Shown: positions 35,891 through 47,216 of the stretch, piece after piece | Numbering within the stretch: the stretch's first letter is position 1 | How the letters are laid out: each line of letters starts with the position of its first letter | Assembly (NCBI RefSeq): GCF_033807575.1 | Contig: NC_084726.1 | Coordinates: forward strand, 9,672,001 to 9,736,000 | DNA: 64,000 nt | DNA from: Cydia pomonella | Taxonomy: Eukaryota > Arthropoda > Insecta > Lepidoptera > Tortricidae | Reading direction: 5' to 3' | Notes under the pieces: generated by a model | Database searches by the model: none | What the model was told of the DNA's origin: nothing | What the model saw: only the letters and a program-made list of their open reading frames with translations | Program-made: the position numbers and the translations under genes

Positions 35891-36166
35891 GACGACCGGT
35901 TTGGCCCAGTGGGTAGTGACCCTGCCTACGAAGCTGATGGTCCCGGGTTCAAATCCTGGTAAGGGCATTTATTCGTGTGACGAGCATGGATATTTGTTCC
36001 TGAGTCATGGGTGTTTTCTATGTATTTAAGTATTTATAAATATTTATATATTATATATATCGTTGTCTAAGTACCCTCAACACAAGCCTTATTTAGCTTA
36101 CTGTGGGACTTAGTCAATTTGTGTAATAATGTCCTATAATATTTATTTATTTATTTATTATTATTA
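35891..36166 (+). mobile_element. tRNA-derived SINE, family H, full-length copy
   Basis: The head carries RNA polymerase III promoter-like boxes: tggcccagtgggtag (box A) and gggttcaaatcc (box B). The body contains tgtgacgagcatggatattt and gttgtctaagtaccctcaac, and the element ends in a (TTTA)n run. Related copies lie at 44665-44900, 55075-55336 and 56202-56477, with fragments at 43398-43470 and 58531-58585. Confidence 0.88.
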
Positions 36167-36167
36167 G

Positions 36168-36290
36168 GGCTCCCAATACCGGGATCCTGGTATTGCGGGA
36201 TCACGGGATCCCGTCTTTTTAAAACATTTTTCAATACCGGTATTTTAAATGCAATACCGGGATCCCGGTATATTCAAAAACAAGGGAAAT
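36168..36290. repeat. Inverted-repeat-rich fragment with CGGGATCCCGG words
   Basis: The words aataccgggatc, gggatcccg and accggtatt repeat in both orientations. Palindromic 'aataccgggatcccggtatt' units are typical of ends of some hAT-type elements; that assignment is tentative. Confidence 0.4.
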
Positions 36291-36938
36291 ATGCAGTATA
36301 AATCCTTTATATCTATTAGAATGGTCACATTCGGCTGTATCAAGAAGCTTAGGTACTACACGTCACACACATCTAACTGGCATCTAGTCCTCATTTTATT
36401 ATTGAAAGAAGATCGTTGCTGTGCGTCAGATAAATATTTAGTGGTGGTTGGTGGTGGATAAATTCTAAAGTTTTCTGGGTGATGAATATGATGATAGTGA
36501 CATTAATATAATTAGTTCGACTTAAAATACGTGAGTGACCCGTTTTAACATATTTAATATGGGTCTCACGGAAGTTTTGTTATTAAAATATAATTCTTAA
36601 AGTTTTATCAAAAATTAAAAAGAAAAGAGCAAGGCCATAGTATGGTAAACCAATTTTGGCGTAAATTTTATGAAAAGTTGGATGGTTGGTTAAGTTGGAC
36701 TAACAATGTAACTGGTGAAGTCAACATGTCGGATAAAATTATTGCCAACCTGAAGTGTGAAATAAAATTATTACAGATGGCGATATTGATTGTTTAAGGC
36801 CAGTCCAGACGCAATTGACCACTTTGATCAGAAAATAAATTGGCGTCGATCTCATCCAGCGTTAATTCGTGGGCTCGTAGTTTTAAAGAAATGTCCCCAA
36901 ATGTGCATAATAGCGTTAGAAATTGGTATTCTTGCGCT

Positions 36939-37869
36939 TGTAAGAATAATAAGTTAAAATGGATGTCCGAGCAGATAAAAGCAAACCCTGCTGATATGTA
37001 AATAATCAATTAAAACAGAATTAATAGTAAATATTACATTAAATTCTCAATACTGCTTGATAACACTAAGTTAGCTGTATAAATTAGGCATAACTTGTCA
37101 TCAAGTTATTTACTTACCTTGATTCAGATTGATTTGAAACTGCTAAATCAATCACTAGAACAATTAACAAATATAATTGAAAATAAAACCTTTTTATTAT
37201 AGTTAATAAACCAATTTATTAACCTTATCATCAACAACTAATAAATACAATCACTAATACTTTATAATTCACCAATATATTATTTAATAATTAATTCATC
37301 AAATTAATCATGTAAGTACAAAAACATTAACATAATGATCAACATAGTATTTACTTAACTTTCAATATTCCTGTGGCGACGATTAACTCAGTGCTGCAGC
37401 GCAACGAAGAATCACAATGAGAATCAATCAAAATGAAATGGGTCGGGCCCTTTTATATCCACTGCTAACCAGCCACTCACAACTGGTCAATCATGCCATT
37501 TGTCGTTCGAGAAGTGACGTCACAAACGTATCTTCTCATTTATCGAATAATGCAGAATAAAATGATCACAACATCTTTTCAATAAACTCCGTTATACATA
37601 ATTACTAATAAGTAATATTAATACATAATATAATCACTTTAAAATAGTTAACAAATCTTATTAGTAGGTTAACTACTGTCTCAAAGTTATCACTATCCAT
37701 GTTTCTCTAATCAACCGTGGTTTCGTATCGTACCCACATAAATCACAAATTGTGTAAACTTCGCGTGATATTGAGTTAAGTGTTTAAATAATTAATATTT
37801 ATCAACATTGGAAGTCAGAGAAACAGGTCAGTTTCATACATAATACAATTTATAAATAATAATCTAACA
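36939..37869 (-). repeat. LTR (3' LTR in element orientation)
   Basis: TGTAAGAATAATAAG begins and TAATCTAACA ends this 931-bp copy as read on the plus strand. It contains gaagtgacgtcacaaacg and gggcccttttatatcc, the latter a plausible TATA region if read in this direction. Confidence 0.9.
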
Positions 37870-38045
37870 CGGCCATACTGACGTGTACTTCGTTCCCGAA
37901 GTACTAAAAGCGTAATTAGACAATCACTTCATTCATTAAATAAATCTAAAACCAATTATATACATAATCATCGTATTCTACACATTTCGTATAATCAATA
38001 TCATGATCTGCTTGAATATACATGTTAGCCCAATTCAAATCGACC

Positions 38046-38370
38046 AGCGAATATGTGTGGGTATTGCCAAATACCTAGACATGCCAATTACATTCACCCG
38101 CTGCTAGTGAGAACAATTGACACCAAGTATATGACCGACCAGCGGATACCCAATTAAGTGTATAAAAAAATGTGGGTATTGCCAAATACCTCGGCATGCC
38201 AATTACATTCACCCGCTGCTAGTGAGACAATTGACACCAAGTAAATGACCGACCAGCGGATACCTAAATAGTGTATGAAAAATGCCAAACCATACCTAGA
38301 CATACCGATCACATTCTCACTCTGCCAGTGAGACCAATCGGTATCAAGTATGTGGCCGACCAGCTTTTTT
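38046..38370. repeat. Three tandem repeats inside the LTR element
   Basis: Units of about 110-125 bp contain gtattgccaaatacct, acatgccaattacattcacc and ccgaccagcggatacc. The first two are close, the third more diverged. A T-homopolymer follows at 38365. Confidence 0.85.
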
Positions 38371-38893
38371 TTTTTTTTTGAACCAATCTACAGCAGATTT
38401 AACAAAATGTATATTTACCAGCATTATTAGTAAATTGCACCTTCAACATTTATTCAGCGAACAGGCCACCAGGGCACTTTTACACGTCAACATGGGAAAT
38501 ACCAAAGACGACGTCAAATTAAAAAAAGTAAAATAATAATATTAAAAAAAAATAACACAAAAAAAAACTCAAATTATTGAGGTGTAAAAGTCTCCAAGTG
38601 TCAGAACTAAAAAAATATACCGTTTATCAGTTTATCATTCAAAATTCTGTATAATTAAGAGATCCATTAAGATTCGTGTACACAGATACATAATGAAATG
38701 AAAAGGTGTATATCCTGTAGATTTTCGGACGGTGGTATTTACAGTTTGTTAAACTCTCTAAAAACCGTTCGGCCAATCTGACAATTCATTTTGCATTATG
38801 TGCAGTTTTATAGTACAGCAAATTATTTGAAATATATAGGCGATTCTGATGTTGAGGTAACGTTACTATAAAAAATACAATTTTAACATTTAC

Positions 38894-39040
38894 ATCATTA
38901 TAGATATACCAGGACTCTGCTCCACTGTCGCTTGTAGCAGGGTCGAAAGTAGGCAAAGCGATGTCCACGTCTTTTCCAAGAGCACCGGAGACAGCATCCT
39001 TGATCGCTTTCAGAAGGCCATGCACAGCTTCTAAATGTCT
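38894..39040 (-). pseudogene. Gag remnant of the LTR element
   Basis: The frame reads RHLEAVHGLLKAIKDAVSG, then KDVDIALPTFDPATSDSGAE and SW. The LPTFDP...AESW pattern is typical of the start of retrotransposon Gag proteins. After ESW the frame degenerates and soon stops. It happens to be bordered by splice-site-like sequences (ttcag and GTAAAT), but it lies between the two LTRs and is not a host exon. Confidence 0.7.
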
Positions 39041-39095
39041 CTGAAATTACATAAGCATTTTTTAAAGTAAGGCTGAATACTATCCCAACTTCTGA

Positions 39096-40026
39096 TGTAA
39101 GAATAATAAGTTAAAATGGATGTCCGAGCAGATAAAAGCAAACCCTGCTGCTATGTAAATAATCAATTAAAACAGAATTAATAGTAAATATTACATTAAA
39201 TTCTCAATACTGCTTGATAACACTAAGTTAGCTGTATAAATTAGGCATAACTTGTCATCAAGTTATTTACTTACCTTGATTCAGAATGATTTGAAACTGC
39301 TAAATCAATCACTAGAATAATTAACAAATATAATTGAAAATAAAACCTTTTCATTATAGTTAATAAACCAATTTATTAACCTTATCATCAACAACTAATA
39401 AATACAATCACTAATACTTTATAATTCACCAATATATTATTTAATAATTAATTCATCAAATTAATCAAGTAAGTACAAAAACATTAACATAATGATCAAC
39501 ATAGTATTTACTTAACTTTCAATATTCCTGTGGCGACGATTAACTCAGTGCTGCAGCGCAACGAAGAATCACAATGAGAATCAATCAAAATGAAATGGGT
39601 CGGGCCCTTTTATATCCACTGCTAACCAGCCACTCACAACTGGTTAATCATGCCATTTGTCGTTCGAGAAGTGACGTCACAAACGTATCTTCTCATTTAT
39701 CGAATAATGCAGAATAAAATGATCACAACATCTTTTCAATAAACTCCGTTATACATAATTACTAATAAGTAATATTAATACATAATATAATCACTTTAAA
39801 ATAGTTAACAAATCTTATTAGTAGGTTAACTACTGTCTCAAAGTTACCACTATCCATGTTTCTCTAATCAACCGTGGTTTCGTATCGTACCCACATAAAT
39901 CACAAATTGTGTAAACTTCGCGTGATATTGAGTTAAGTGTTTAAATAATGAATATTTATCAACATTGGAAGTCAGAGAAACAGGTCAGTCTCATACATAA
40001 TACAATTTATAAATAATAATCTAACA
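39096..40026 (-). repeat. LTR (5' LTR in element orientation)
   Basis: This is the second 931-bp copy, about 99% identical to 36939-37869. It is followed by CGCT, which matches the four bases before the other copy. Confidence 0.9.
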
Positions 40027-40341
40027 CGCTCGTGCCTTCATTTCATCGATCATAATCTTACAATCGAATAAAGTGGAATCGGCGAGCCAATTTCATTTTT
40101 GCATCCACACCTCATGATTTGACCAGACAATTAGGTGGGTCCACACAGCGCGAGCATACGCGCGAGGCAATTTCCTCGCATAAAACGGCCAGTGTAGACG
40201 TGGCTCGACCGAGGCGGGGCGCTTGGGCAAAGCAAACGGACCAGCCTATTTAATTAGATTGGCGAGAAATTGTTCCCGACTGGATGGGCCTTTTTTTTAC
40301 TTAAAGCTTATACTTAGGATATATCTGGTTTTACACGTTCA

Positions 40342-40579
40342 TTTAGTCACCTGCAATCATTTACGGGCTGAATATATAGGTCATACTGAACAACTTTTAC
40401 TATGGGACCAACCCCGAAATCACGTAAAAAAAAATTACTGTCCCATAGAAAATGTCAAGGTCAGACAGCCAAAATGTATGAAACAGTCAATTTTTTTTAG
40501 AGATTTCGGTGTTGGTCCTATAGTAGAAGTTGCTCAGTATGACTTATATATTCACCCCGTTAATTATTGCAGGTCACAA
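40342..40579. mobile_element. Long fold-back element, family I
   Basis: The left arm includes gtcacctgcaatcatttacg, tatataggtcatactgaaca and acttttactatgggacc. The right arm is its inverted, slightly diverged copy (ggtcctatagtagaagttgc and so on). Single-arm copies occur at 43238-43318 and 49098-49184. An open frame crossing it is incidental. Confidence 0.75.
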
Positions 40580-40765
40580 AATAAACACTGTAACTTTACT
40601 GGGGCTACAAAGTTTACTTTGACAATCCACTATATAATGTTTCAAATTCTCTTTGCGGATAGTAAGACCTGCAAAGGATTGAATTCCCTTTCATAAAGAA
40701 GAAGCATGATATGCTGTAGGTACTGGTAAAAGGTCAATTCGGTATTAGGTGTACAGAAATGTTAC

Positions 40766-40861
40766 CTGCGGCAATTTGACATAGTAGTGTCCCACGGTGC
40801 CGTCTCCCTGCGGCGTCAGATGCCAGCCCCACTCATAGCCAACACCGTTCTGCTCAATTTT
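40766..40861 (-). CDS. RR cuticular domain, first half
   Basis: Minus-strand acceptor attattttgcag and donor CCGCAG|GTAACA enclose 32 codons, phase 0 at both ends. The peptide KIEQNGVGYEWGWHLTPQ followed by GDGTVGHYYVKLPQ corresponds to the first half of an RR domain (aromatic Y-x-W-x-W, then the DG-x-x-x-G-x-Y-x-V-x-LP motif). It joins in frame to NEQEVRYVADNTGYHG at 35611. Confidence 0.85.
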
Positions 40862-41696
40862 CTGCAAAATAATAGCAATTAATTAATAAACCAGATAAGT
40901 TAGAATTTGGAATAATAAGGACTAAAAATATTTTTACTGTGTGGAGTATCTCGAGTACATGTAGGTAACTAAAATAACCTAAAACAAGTATTCCAAGTAA
41001 GAATATAGGTGTTAGATATACCTATTGACCTATTAACGATATTTTAATTAAATAATAGTATTTTCCTAAATACACGCATATGCCCTCAAACGTAATTTTA
41101 TTACGCTATGTAATTCACAACCATTGACACCTCATAAGCGTGTCTCCTTGAATCACAAAAGCTGCGAAGCATTACATCGGTTACTTAACAGGTGGTCCAC
41201 TTCGGAGATGAAGATTAGATTACTCTAATACAATTTATATAACGTTACAATTCAATATCCATGTCATTGTGTTGCGTAAAACACACGCTGACGTAATGGA
41301 GAGAGTTATTATTATCAATAATTGTTTTGGAACTCGGAAGCAATCGCGTTATTATTTTTCATGTATGGGCGTTAGATTGGTACTTACTTTAACATGCAAA
41401 GAGAAGTGGATACTTGTTTTAATTAAATTTATCTATTTTATGGTGCATTTTATAGCTTGAGGTATCTTTGGGTTTAAAGTATGATTAAACTATCTATGTT
41501 TGTTGATAATGATTTACTTACATTTTCTCATCGGAAAGACGTCTACCGGAACTAAAGATACTTTAAATAGAATAGAATCAACCTAACCGTTGTTAACTGT
41601 ATCTTGTGCGAAGTGTGAAAACGGAACATTGTGTTTTTTCACTGTCAAAAATTCAACTGCAGTATTCAAAAATATGAGATGCAGATTTCCGCGATT

Positions 41697-41833
41697 TCCA
41701 CGAGTTGGCATTTGACATTGACGTTAGCAGTCAATCTCGCTCGTACTGATGAATTGGTGCGATGGAGAGGGAATGCAATCGAGTTCACTCAGACACGAAC
41801 GTCAATGTCAAATGCCAACTCGTGGTACGGCTA
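41697..41833. mobile_element. MITE with CACGAGTTGGCATTTGACATTG ends
   Basis: The left end ccacgagttggcatttgaca is exactly mirrored at the right end by tgtcaaatgccaactcgtgg. The arms continue through ttgacgtt. There is no coding potential. The open frame across it is incidental. Confidence 0.8.
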
Positions 41834-41867
41834 CTGAATTCGACTTTTAATACATAAGGCGAGGCTC

Positions 41868-42120
41868 TTAAATATGTTTTACAGTACATATGGTGCTACT
41901 TTACCGCACTAGTGTGGTAACTCGCACTCTACGTGCGTTGTCAAAAATTTAAAGGGCCATAGTACTGAAAAACGTTGTACAAAACACGTACAGAAAAGTG
42001 ATTCACAACACGTGTCGATTAAAAACACTCCAAACACTCCGTTCGTTAGTGTTTTAATTCATCGCAACTCGTCGTGAATTTTCCACTTTTCGCACTTGTA
42101 TCGTAATGTATATTAAATCG
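41868..42120 (+). repeat. Interspersed repeat, family J copy 1
   Basis: It begins near acagtacatatggtgctact followed by ttaccgcactagtg, and ends cttttcgcacttgtatcgta. A second direct copy lies at 42538-42752. The class is unknown; it is a familiar type in moth genomes. Confidence 0.7.
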
Positions 42121-42537
42121 ATATCTTTGTTATATAGTTTTACCTGGTTTAAAAAAATGTATATCATTTTTTAAACTGAAATGGATGATATACTATACTA
42201 ATTACTCAGTCGTAACTAACGTAACTGTCTGTAGCTTTTACATATACATTTAACACCTTACAATAATCCCGTCAAGTCATGTCCAATCAAGAAATCATTG
42301 CCGCCAATCACCTGACGAGCAAACGGCCCACTTACCACACATTTTACACGCCACTGTGTTTACCAACAAACCTGACCTGTCGCTTTACGTAATATATTTC
42401 AATTGCTCGAGCTTTTCATCTCGACCTGTTTTTAATTAATCAATAAGTTTCGTTAAGTCATTACAACTTGCAATTTGTTTTGCTAAATATGACATGCTTA
42501 GCGTTTTTTCTACAGATTGACTTGGTCTAAAAATAAA

Positions 42538-42752
42538 CTTCACAGTACATAATTATGGTGCTACTTTACCGCACTAGTGCGGTAATTAGCACTTTATTGT
42601 GTACTGTAAAATATTGTACGATACACGCGTGAATAGGTAATTCGCAATTCGTGTCTACTTAAAACATTCCCTTCGGTCGTTTTTTTTTTAAATTTATCGC
42701 CACTCGTTGCGAATTTCCTTCTTTTCGCACTTATATCGTAATGTACTTAATT
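42538..42752 (+). repeat. Interspersed repeat, family J copy 2
   Basis: Same order of blocks as 41868-42120 (ggtgctactttaccgcacta, then atcgccactcgttgcgaatt, then cgcacttatatcgtaatgta) with deletions. Confidence 0.7.
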
Positions 42753-43160
42753 ATTATGTGCTGAAGTTTAATGTAGCTATGGAATTTTAGGGCGCTTAAT
42801 TGCCAAAAATGCACTAGGTAAATCAAGGAGTACCTAGTTATATTCTGCAGAGACATCGATAAATACTACGAGTAATATACTACGGTGACAGGTACCTAAG
42901 AAATACTGATTAGAAGCTAGGTACGTAAAATGTAAGAAAATATCATGCGTCTTAAATTTGACAGCAAAAATAGATAGCTCAGGACGGTGCCATATATTTT
43001 GTGGTAACTAGGTTGTTAAACGTCAACAGTCTGCAACCAATTACTATGCATGTACCTATCTACTGAGCCGTAGCGAAATCTATGTTAAATTCAAAGAATT
43101 GAGATCTTAAACAGTGAGAGTCAGAATGGCGGGTGTACCTAAATAAAAATAAATGAAAAG

Positions 43161-43224
43161 CATACCATATTTTTGTACCTAATTTGTACTATTTAGTACG
43201 AATTAGGTACAAAAATATGGTATG
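43161..43224. repeat. 64-bp hairpin with 24-bp perfect arms
   Basis: The arm begins cataccatatttttgtacct and is exactly mirrored up to ggtatg at 43224. It sits immediately before a single arm of fold-back family I (43238-43318). Confidence 0.8.
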
Positions 43225-43237
43225 GCCACTGATATAC

Positions 43238-43318
43238 AGGGTGTTTTTTTAGTCACCTGTAATAATTTACGGGGTGAATATATAGCTCATACTGAGCAAC
43301 TTTTACTATGGGACAATT
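43238..43318 (+). repeat. Single arm of fold-back family I
   Basis: Contains gtcacctgtaataatttacg and actgagcaacttttactatg, matching the left arm of 40342-40579. Confidence 0.65.
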
Positions 43319-43397
43319 TTACTATACACACACACACGTGTGCACATGCAGGCTTCCATTTCGTTTAAAAAATATATTATTTAAATGATTAAATAAA

Positions 43398-43470
43398 TAA
43401 ATAGTATAGGGACATTCTTACACACATTGAGTAAGTCTCACGGTAAGCCAAGAAGGCTTGTGAGATTAAG
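43398..43470 (-). mobile_element. SINE family H tail fragment
   Basis: Minus-strand match to the tail of the family H SINE (taaataaatag, gacattcttacacac, aagtctcacggtaag). Confidence 0.55.
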
Positions 43471-44324
43471 TATAGTAGAAATACATTATTCTATGAGCAA
43501 CAAAACAAAAGACAGATTTATACGTATAACAACTTTCAAATAAACGTAGGCTTTATCTAAAGATAAATATAACTTACAGCCGCTCTGACTTCGAGAAATA
43601 CGGACTTATGTCACCATATACCTTAAATACTTCCGCCCCTTTTCGCCCCAGTGCAAAACCTAGACATTGCCTTTGAAATGTTCACTTTCATGTGCTCCCG
43701 GGCACTTTTACTCTCGTGCAACTTATTCGCATCGTTCTAACATCGAACAGCAAACTAGTATTGTTGGATCTACAATTACTTTAAATTGTTATTGACTTTG
43801 AGACCATTTATACCCTGGGTATACACTCAGTGATAGATTTAACAGGGCAGCTTATAAGGAGATCGCGGATTATTACGACATAAATGTAAAGGTTTAAGTC
43901 CTATTGAAGGGGCTTGGAGTTCGGACTGTTTAGATCTGAGGATACATGCCTTCCGCGAGTGAAAAGCCTCATGCGTTTATGGTTTCCTGGTCTTCGGTAT
44001 GGGCTTTGAACACCGGTTGTAGAATGCGGTGTAATTAAACTTTGTACTATACAATCCAATCACACATCACACTATACCATTTATTTAGCTTAGAGAATTT
44101 TCTTCTACAAGTCCCAGTCCACTCTCTGACTGAATAATTTACATTTAACTTATTAGACTTGGTCGCTTTTTTTAGTATCGACATTTATTTTAGATTATGA
44201 TTTACCTTTAAAGTAGCATGCCAAAACTGGTGGTTCTGTGAGCTCTAGTCCTTTACTTACCTTAATGGCACTTAAGTATTTTATGTCAATTTCCACCATT
44301 TTGAACATTTTCCAAAAAACTAAA

Positions 44325-44455
44325 CGACGATCGCTAACGCTGCGTAGCGAACGAAACGCAAATGTCACCGTCGCACTAATATGGAAGAGTAATAGAGACA
44401 AATGACTACGCTATTAGCACGTTGTCTACGCACCCTGAACCGGCTCACAAAATTT
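44325..44455 (-). repeat. Interspersed repeat, family K copy 1
   Basis: The minus strand shares tctctattact, ccatattagtgcgac and gtttcgt-type words with 53600-53720 on the plus strand. Confidence 0.55.
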
Positions 44456-44569
44456 CACGAGTATTGATTAAGAATTGCGACCTGTAGAGGAGAATATCCG
44501 GACATACGAAAGCAAATTGCCCGAGTCAAAACTGAGACTTGTTTACTATTTTTTTATCATCGTCTTCAC

Positions 44570-44640
44570 CAGCCTACTCATCTACCATCTACTGCCCAAT
44601 GCTGGGCGCAGACCTTATCTTTTTGTACAAAAGGCTTTAG
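44570..44640. repeat. LINE 3'-end fragment
   Basis: The words ctactgcccaatgctgggcg and cagaccttatctttttgta resemble the 3' end of RTE-like LINEs, also seen at 57549 and 63848. Confidence 0.4.
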
Positions 44641-44664
44641 TCCCCATTCCCAGCAAATTAGTCA

Positions 44665-44900
44665 ATGCGAAGTGATGGTCCCGGGTTCGAATCCCGGTAA
44701 GGGCGTTTATTGGTGTGATGAACACAGATATTTGATCCTGAGTTGGTAGTCATGGGTGGTTTCTATGAATATAAGTATGTATTTATCTACATACGTATAT
44801 AGTTAAATACATACTGCCGCGATAGGCGACGGCCTAGCACCCATAATACAAGCTTTGCTTAGTTTGCGGCTAGATTGTCCTCGAATATTTATTATTTATT
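44665..44900 (+). mobile_element. SINE family H, 5'-truncated copy
   Basis: It begins inside the tRNA-like head (gatggtcccgggttcgaatc, containing box B) and continues through the family body to an AT-rich tail. Box A is missing. Confidence 0.75.
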
Positions 44901-45313
44901 TGTTTATCATATATGTTATATATGTTACTAGCGTTGTCCAGGCATTTTGCCACATCGATTACTAACTGACCTTAACCCAGGGGGAACCATCTTAGCCTTA
45001 TTGGGGTCAGGTGGACCGATTTCTTCAAGGAAAGCGATTGTTAAATTAAAATATCAAATATTATTCCGTACTCAATACAATGAATGTGATGAAAATATTT
45101 ATAACACGATTGTCTCTACATTCCGTCTCACCTAGAGCAATCATAATTTCATAAAGGAAATCACCGATCAGTTTTTGCTTGTAAACTGCTCCTGTTCTTA
45201 ATGACACCGGAACCGCCATTACAATACATGCAGGAAGTGGAACAAAGATGTGTACGAGTAATGATATGTTTAGTGTTGAGCGCGGCGGTGTTGGCTTTTA
45301 CGCATTGACGTAT

Positions 45314-45558
45314 TATATCTAAGGACAGGCCTTACGGGCAATGAATGGTTCTAGTTCAGTGGTGTCACTCACGAATTCGAACCAATCGTGCAGTCTAACA
45401 CGCAAGTAGTTGCAACCAATCGCGCGCTTGATGCGAACTCACCAATCAATCGCGTTGTAGCATTAGACTGCATGATTGGCTAGACTTCGTCTGCGTGACA
45501 CCGCTGTACTGGCCCCATTCTTATTCGGACATATATCTAAGGATCGTCCTTAGATATA
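45314..45558. mobile_element. MITE family L copy 1
   Basis: Ends tatatctaaggac and gtccttagatata are inverted. The body shares gttcagtggtgtcactcac, accaatcgcgcgc and gacaccgctgtactggcccc with 51462-51680. The body itself contains internal inverted pieces. Confidence 0.75.
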
Positions 45559-45639
45559 TGTCAATGCTTTTACGATTATATATATAGTCATAAGTACAAC
45601 ATACACCACCTGAGAGCCTAGCCAAGATGATAATCGTTG

Positions 45640-45880
45640 TTAGATACTTCAGTTCGTTCATGGACCGCTGCAGCGCGGCTGGAAACCATCACGAGCGCGG
45701 ACTTCTGGCCGGATGGTGTGGTAATTCGGCGGTTCCGTGGGAATCTGCCGAATCCTTCCTCGCAACAGAAAGTTATGTCGCCAACATGATTTTTAGTTTA
45801 TAAGTTTTTTTATTCTATGTACGTTAGTTTGTAAAGGCTTTAGTTGCCTGAAAATAAAATTATTTATTTGATTTGATAGA
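45640..45880 (+). repeat. Degenerate LINE-like 3' end, family M copy 1
   Basis: A degraded coding-like stretch (gtggaaaccatc-type words, cgcggacttctggccg, ccaacatgatttttag) is followed by an AT-rich tail with gaaaataaaattatttattt. Related sequence lies at 50300-50540. Confidence 0.5.
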
Positions 45881-45936
45881 AAACGGCAATCGAAACTATG
45901 GAAAGTCACACGACTTTTCGTAGCATTTCTCATTTT

Positions 45937-46497
45937 TAGGGTTCCGTAGCCAAATGGCAAAAAACGGAACCCTTATGGATTCGTCATGTCCATCTGTCTG
46001 TCCGTTTATGTCACAGCCACTTTTTTCCGAAACTATAAGAACTATACTGTTCAAACTTGGCAAGTAGATGTATTCTATGAACCGCATTAAGATTTTCACA
46101 CAAAAATAGAAAAAAAACGATAAATTTTGGGGGTCCCCATACTAAGATGTGAAACTCAATTTTTTTTTCATCAAACCCATACCTGTGGGGTGTCTATGGA
46201 CAGGTCTTCAAAAATGATATTGAGGTTTCTAATATCATTTTTTTCTAAACTGAATAGTTTGCGCGAGAGACACATCCAAAGTGGTAAAATGTGTCGTCGC
46301 CCCCCTTTTAACTTCTATAAGAGAATGATAAAACTAAAAAAAATATATGATGTACATTACCATGACCACACCACCACACTTCCACCGAAAATTGGTTTGA
46401 ACGAGATCTAGTAAGTAGTTTTTTTTAATACGTCATAAATGGTACGGAACCCAGAATAACCGGCCAAGTGCGTTAACGGCTCGCACTTGGCCGCTTT
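45937..46497 (+). repeat. Interspersed repeat, family E copy 2
   Basis: It starts agggttccgtagccaaatgg and ends cacttggccgctttttc, like 10050-11066, but has one internal module only. The hairpin near the right end is diverged (ccaagtgcgttaacggctcg). Confidence 0.8.
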
Positions 46498-46969
46498 TTC
46501 TTTACGTTTGGCATTTATGTACGATTTACGATTGTCATCTTAGTTAGACGTCCTCCTTGGTTTTTGAGGCTATAAAGCATTTTTATTTATCTTTCTTTCT
46601 TTCTCATTATCTTTCACAAATTCGGAATTTGAATCCTTAAGGTCACTTAATAAATTCAGATGTTCAGTTACCATAAATATTGTTTTTACACAAAAACAGA
46701 CAGACAACAATACTACAACAAATACCGAATTGATAGGATGATAAGTAGGTGTGGGAAGTCAACACTGACGCAGTAACTCAACAATCAAGGAAGGTATTCC
46801 ACCTGTCGTACAGTTTAGGCACTCAATCACGCGGACAGACAGACCAAATAGGAAGTTCCTTTCACTCGGAACCCAGACCGAGCTTTATGTAAGCATTATG
46901 CAATGTTAGTTTAGTTAAATCGGCCCTTAAACTATTTTGGTTAAGCTTGTTGGTTTTAGAGCTTTATAC

Positions 46970-47216
46970 ATGTCGGCAGCCGATCGTAAGATCAGGCAGA
47001 TCGTGAAATTCTTAGGCATATCGTGAAACGTAAAAATTCGGTCTCTGAGTCGACGGAGCACCGCGTAGCGGGGCTCCTATTTCTGAATAGTTTGCCCTTC
47101 GGGCATCTGAGGCAACCTAACGAACCTATCCTATCCTATCAGTTTACTGTGACTATTGTCAAAGCATTACACAGGAACATTACGATCTGCCTGATCTTAA
47201 AACCGACTGCCGGCAT
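46970..47216. mobile_element. MITE with long diverged terminal repeats
   Basis: The left end atgtcggcagccgatcgtaa with gatcaggcagatcgtgaa is mirrored by cattacgatctgcctgatct and aaaccgactgccggcat. The interior is GC-rich, with ccgcgtagcggggctcc and a ctatcctatcctatc run. Confidence 0.7.

Larger units (their letters stand above)
36939..40026 (-). mobile_element. LTR retrotransposon, internally deleted
   Basis: Two direct repeats of 931 bp (36939-37869 and 39096-40026) flank 1226 bp. Each repeat starts TG and ends CA. The outermost flanks carry the same four bases, CGCT, at 36935-36938 and 40027-40030, while the inner flanks differ. This is the layout of a single LTR insertion. A Gag-like remnant sits on the minus strand, so the element is in minus orientation. 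No protease, reverse transcriptase or integrase remains. The LTRs differ at about nine positions (roughly 1%), implying a recent insertion. The 4-bp target duplication favours the Gypsy group. Confidence 0.88.
35612..40765 (-). other. Intron of the cuticular-protein gene, filled with transposons
   Basis: This 5.2-kb intron holds a perfect hairpin (35800-35869), a full-length SINE (35891-36166), an inverted-repeat fragment (36168-36290), the LTR element (36939-40026) and a fold-back (40342-40579). An exon-like frame at 38894-39040 belongs to the LTR element and not to the gene. Confidence 0.7.

Noticed and set aside
38894..39040. A 49-codon phase-0 exon of the cuticular-protein gene
   Set aside because: Splice signals and phase would fit, but it lies between two LTRs that share a target duplication, its peptide has a Gag-like LPTFDP...AESW pattern, and including it would split the RR domain. 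It is better explained as retrotransposon Gag.
40223..40696. 157-codon open frame
   Set aside because: It crosses the long fold-back element at 40342-40579, and its peptide shows no domain. The frame is a by-product of the inverted repeat.
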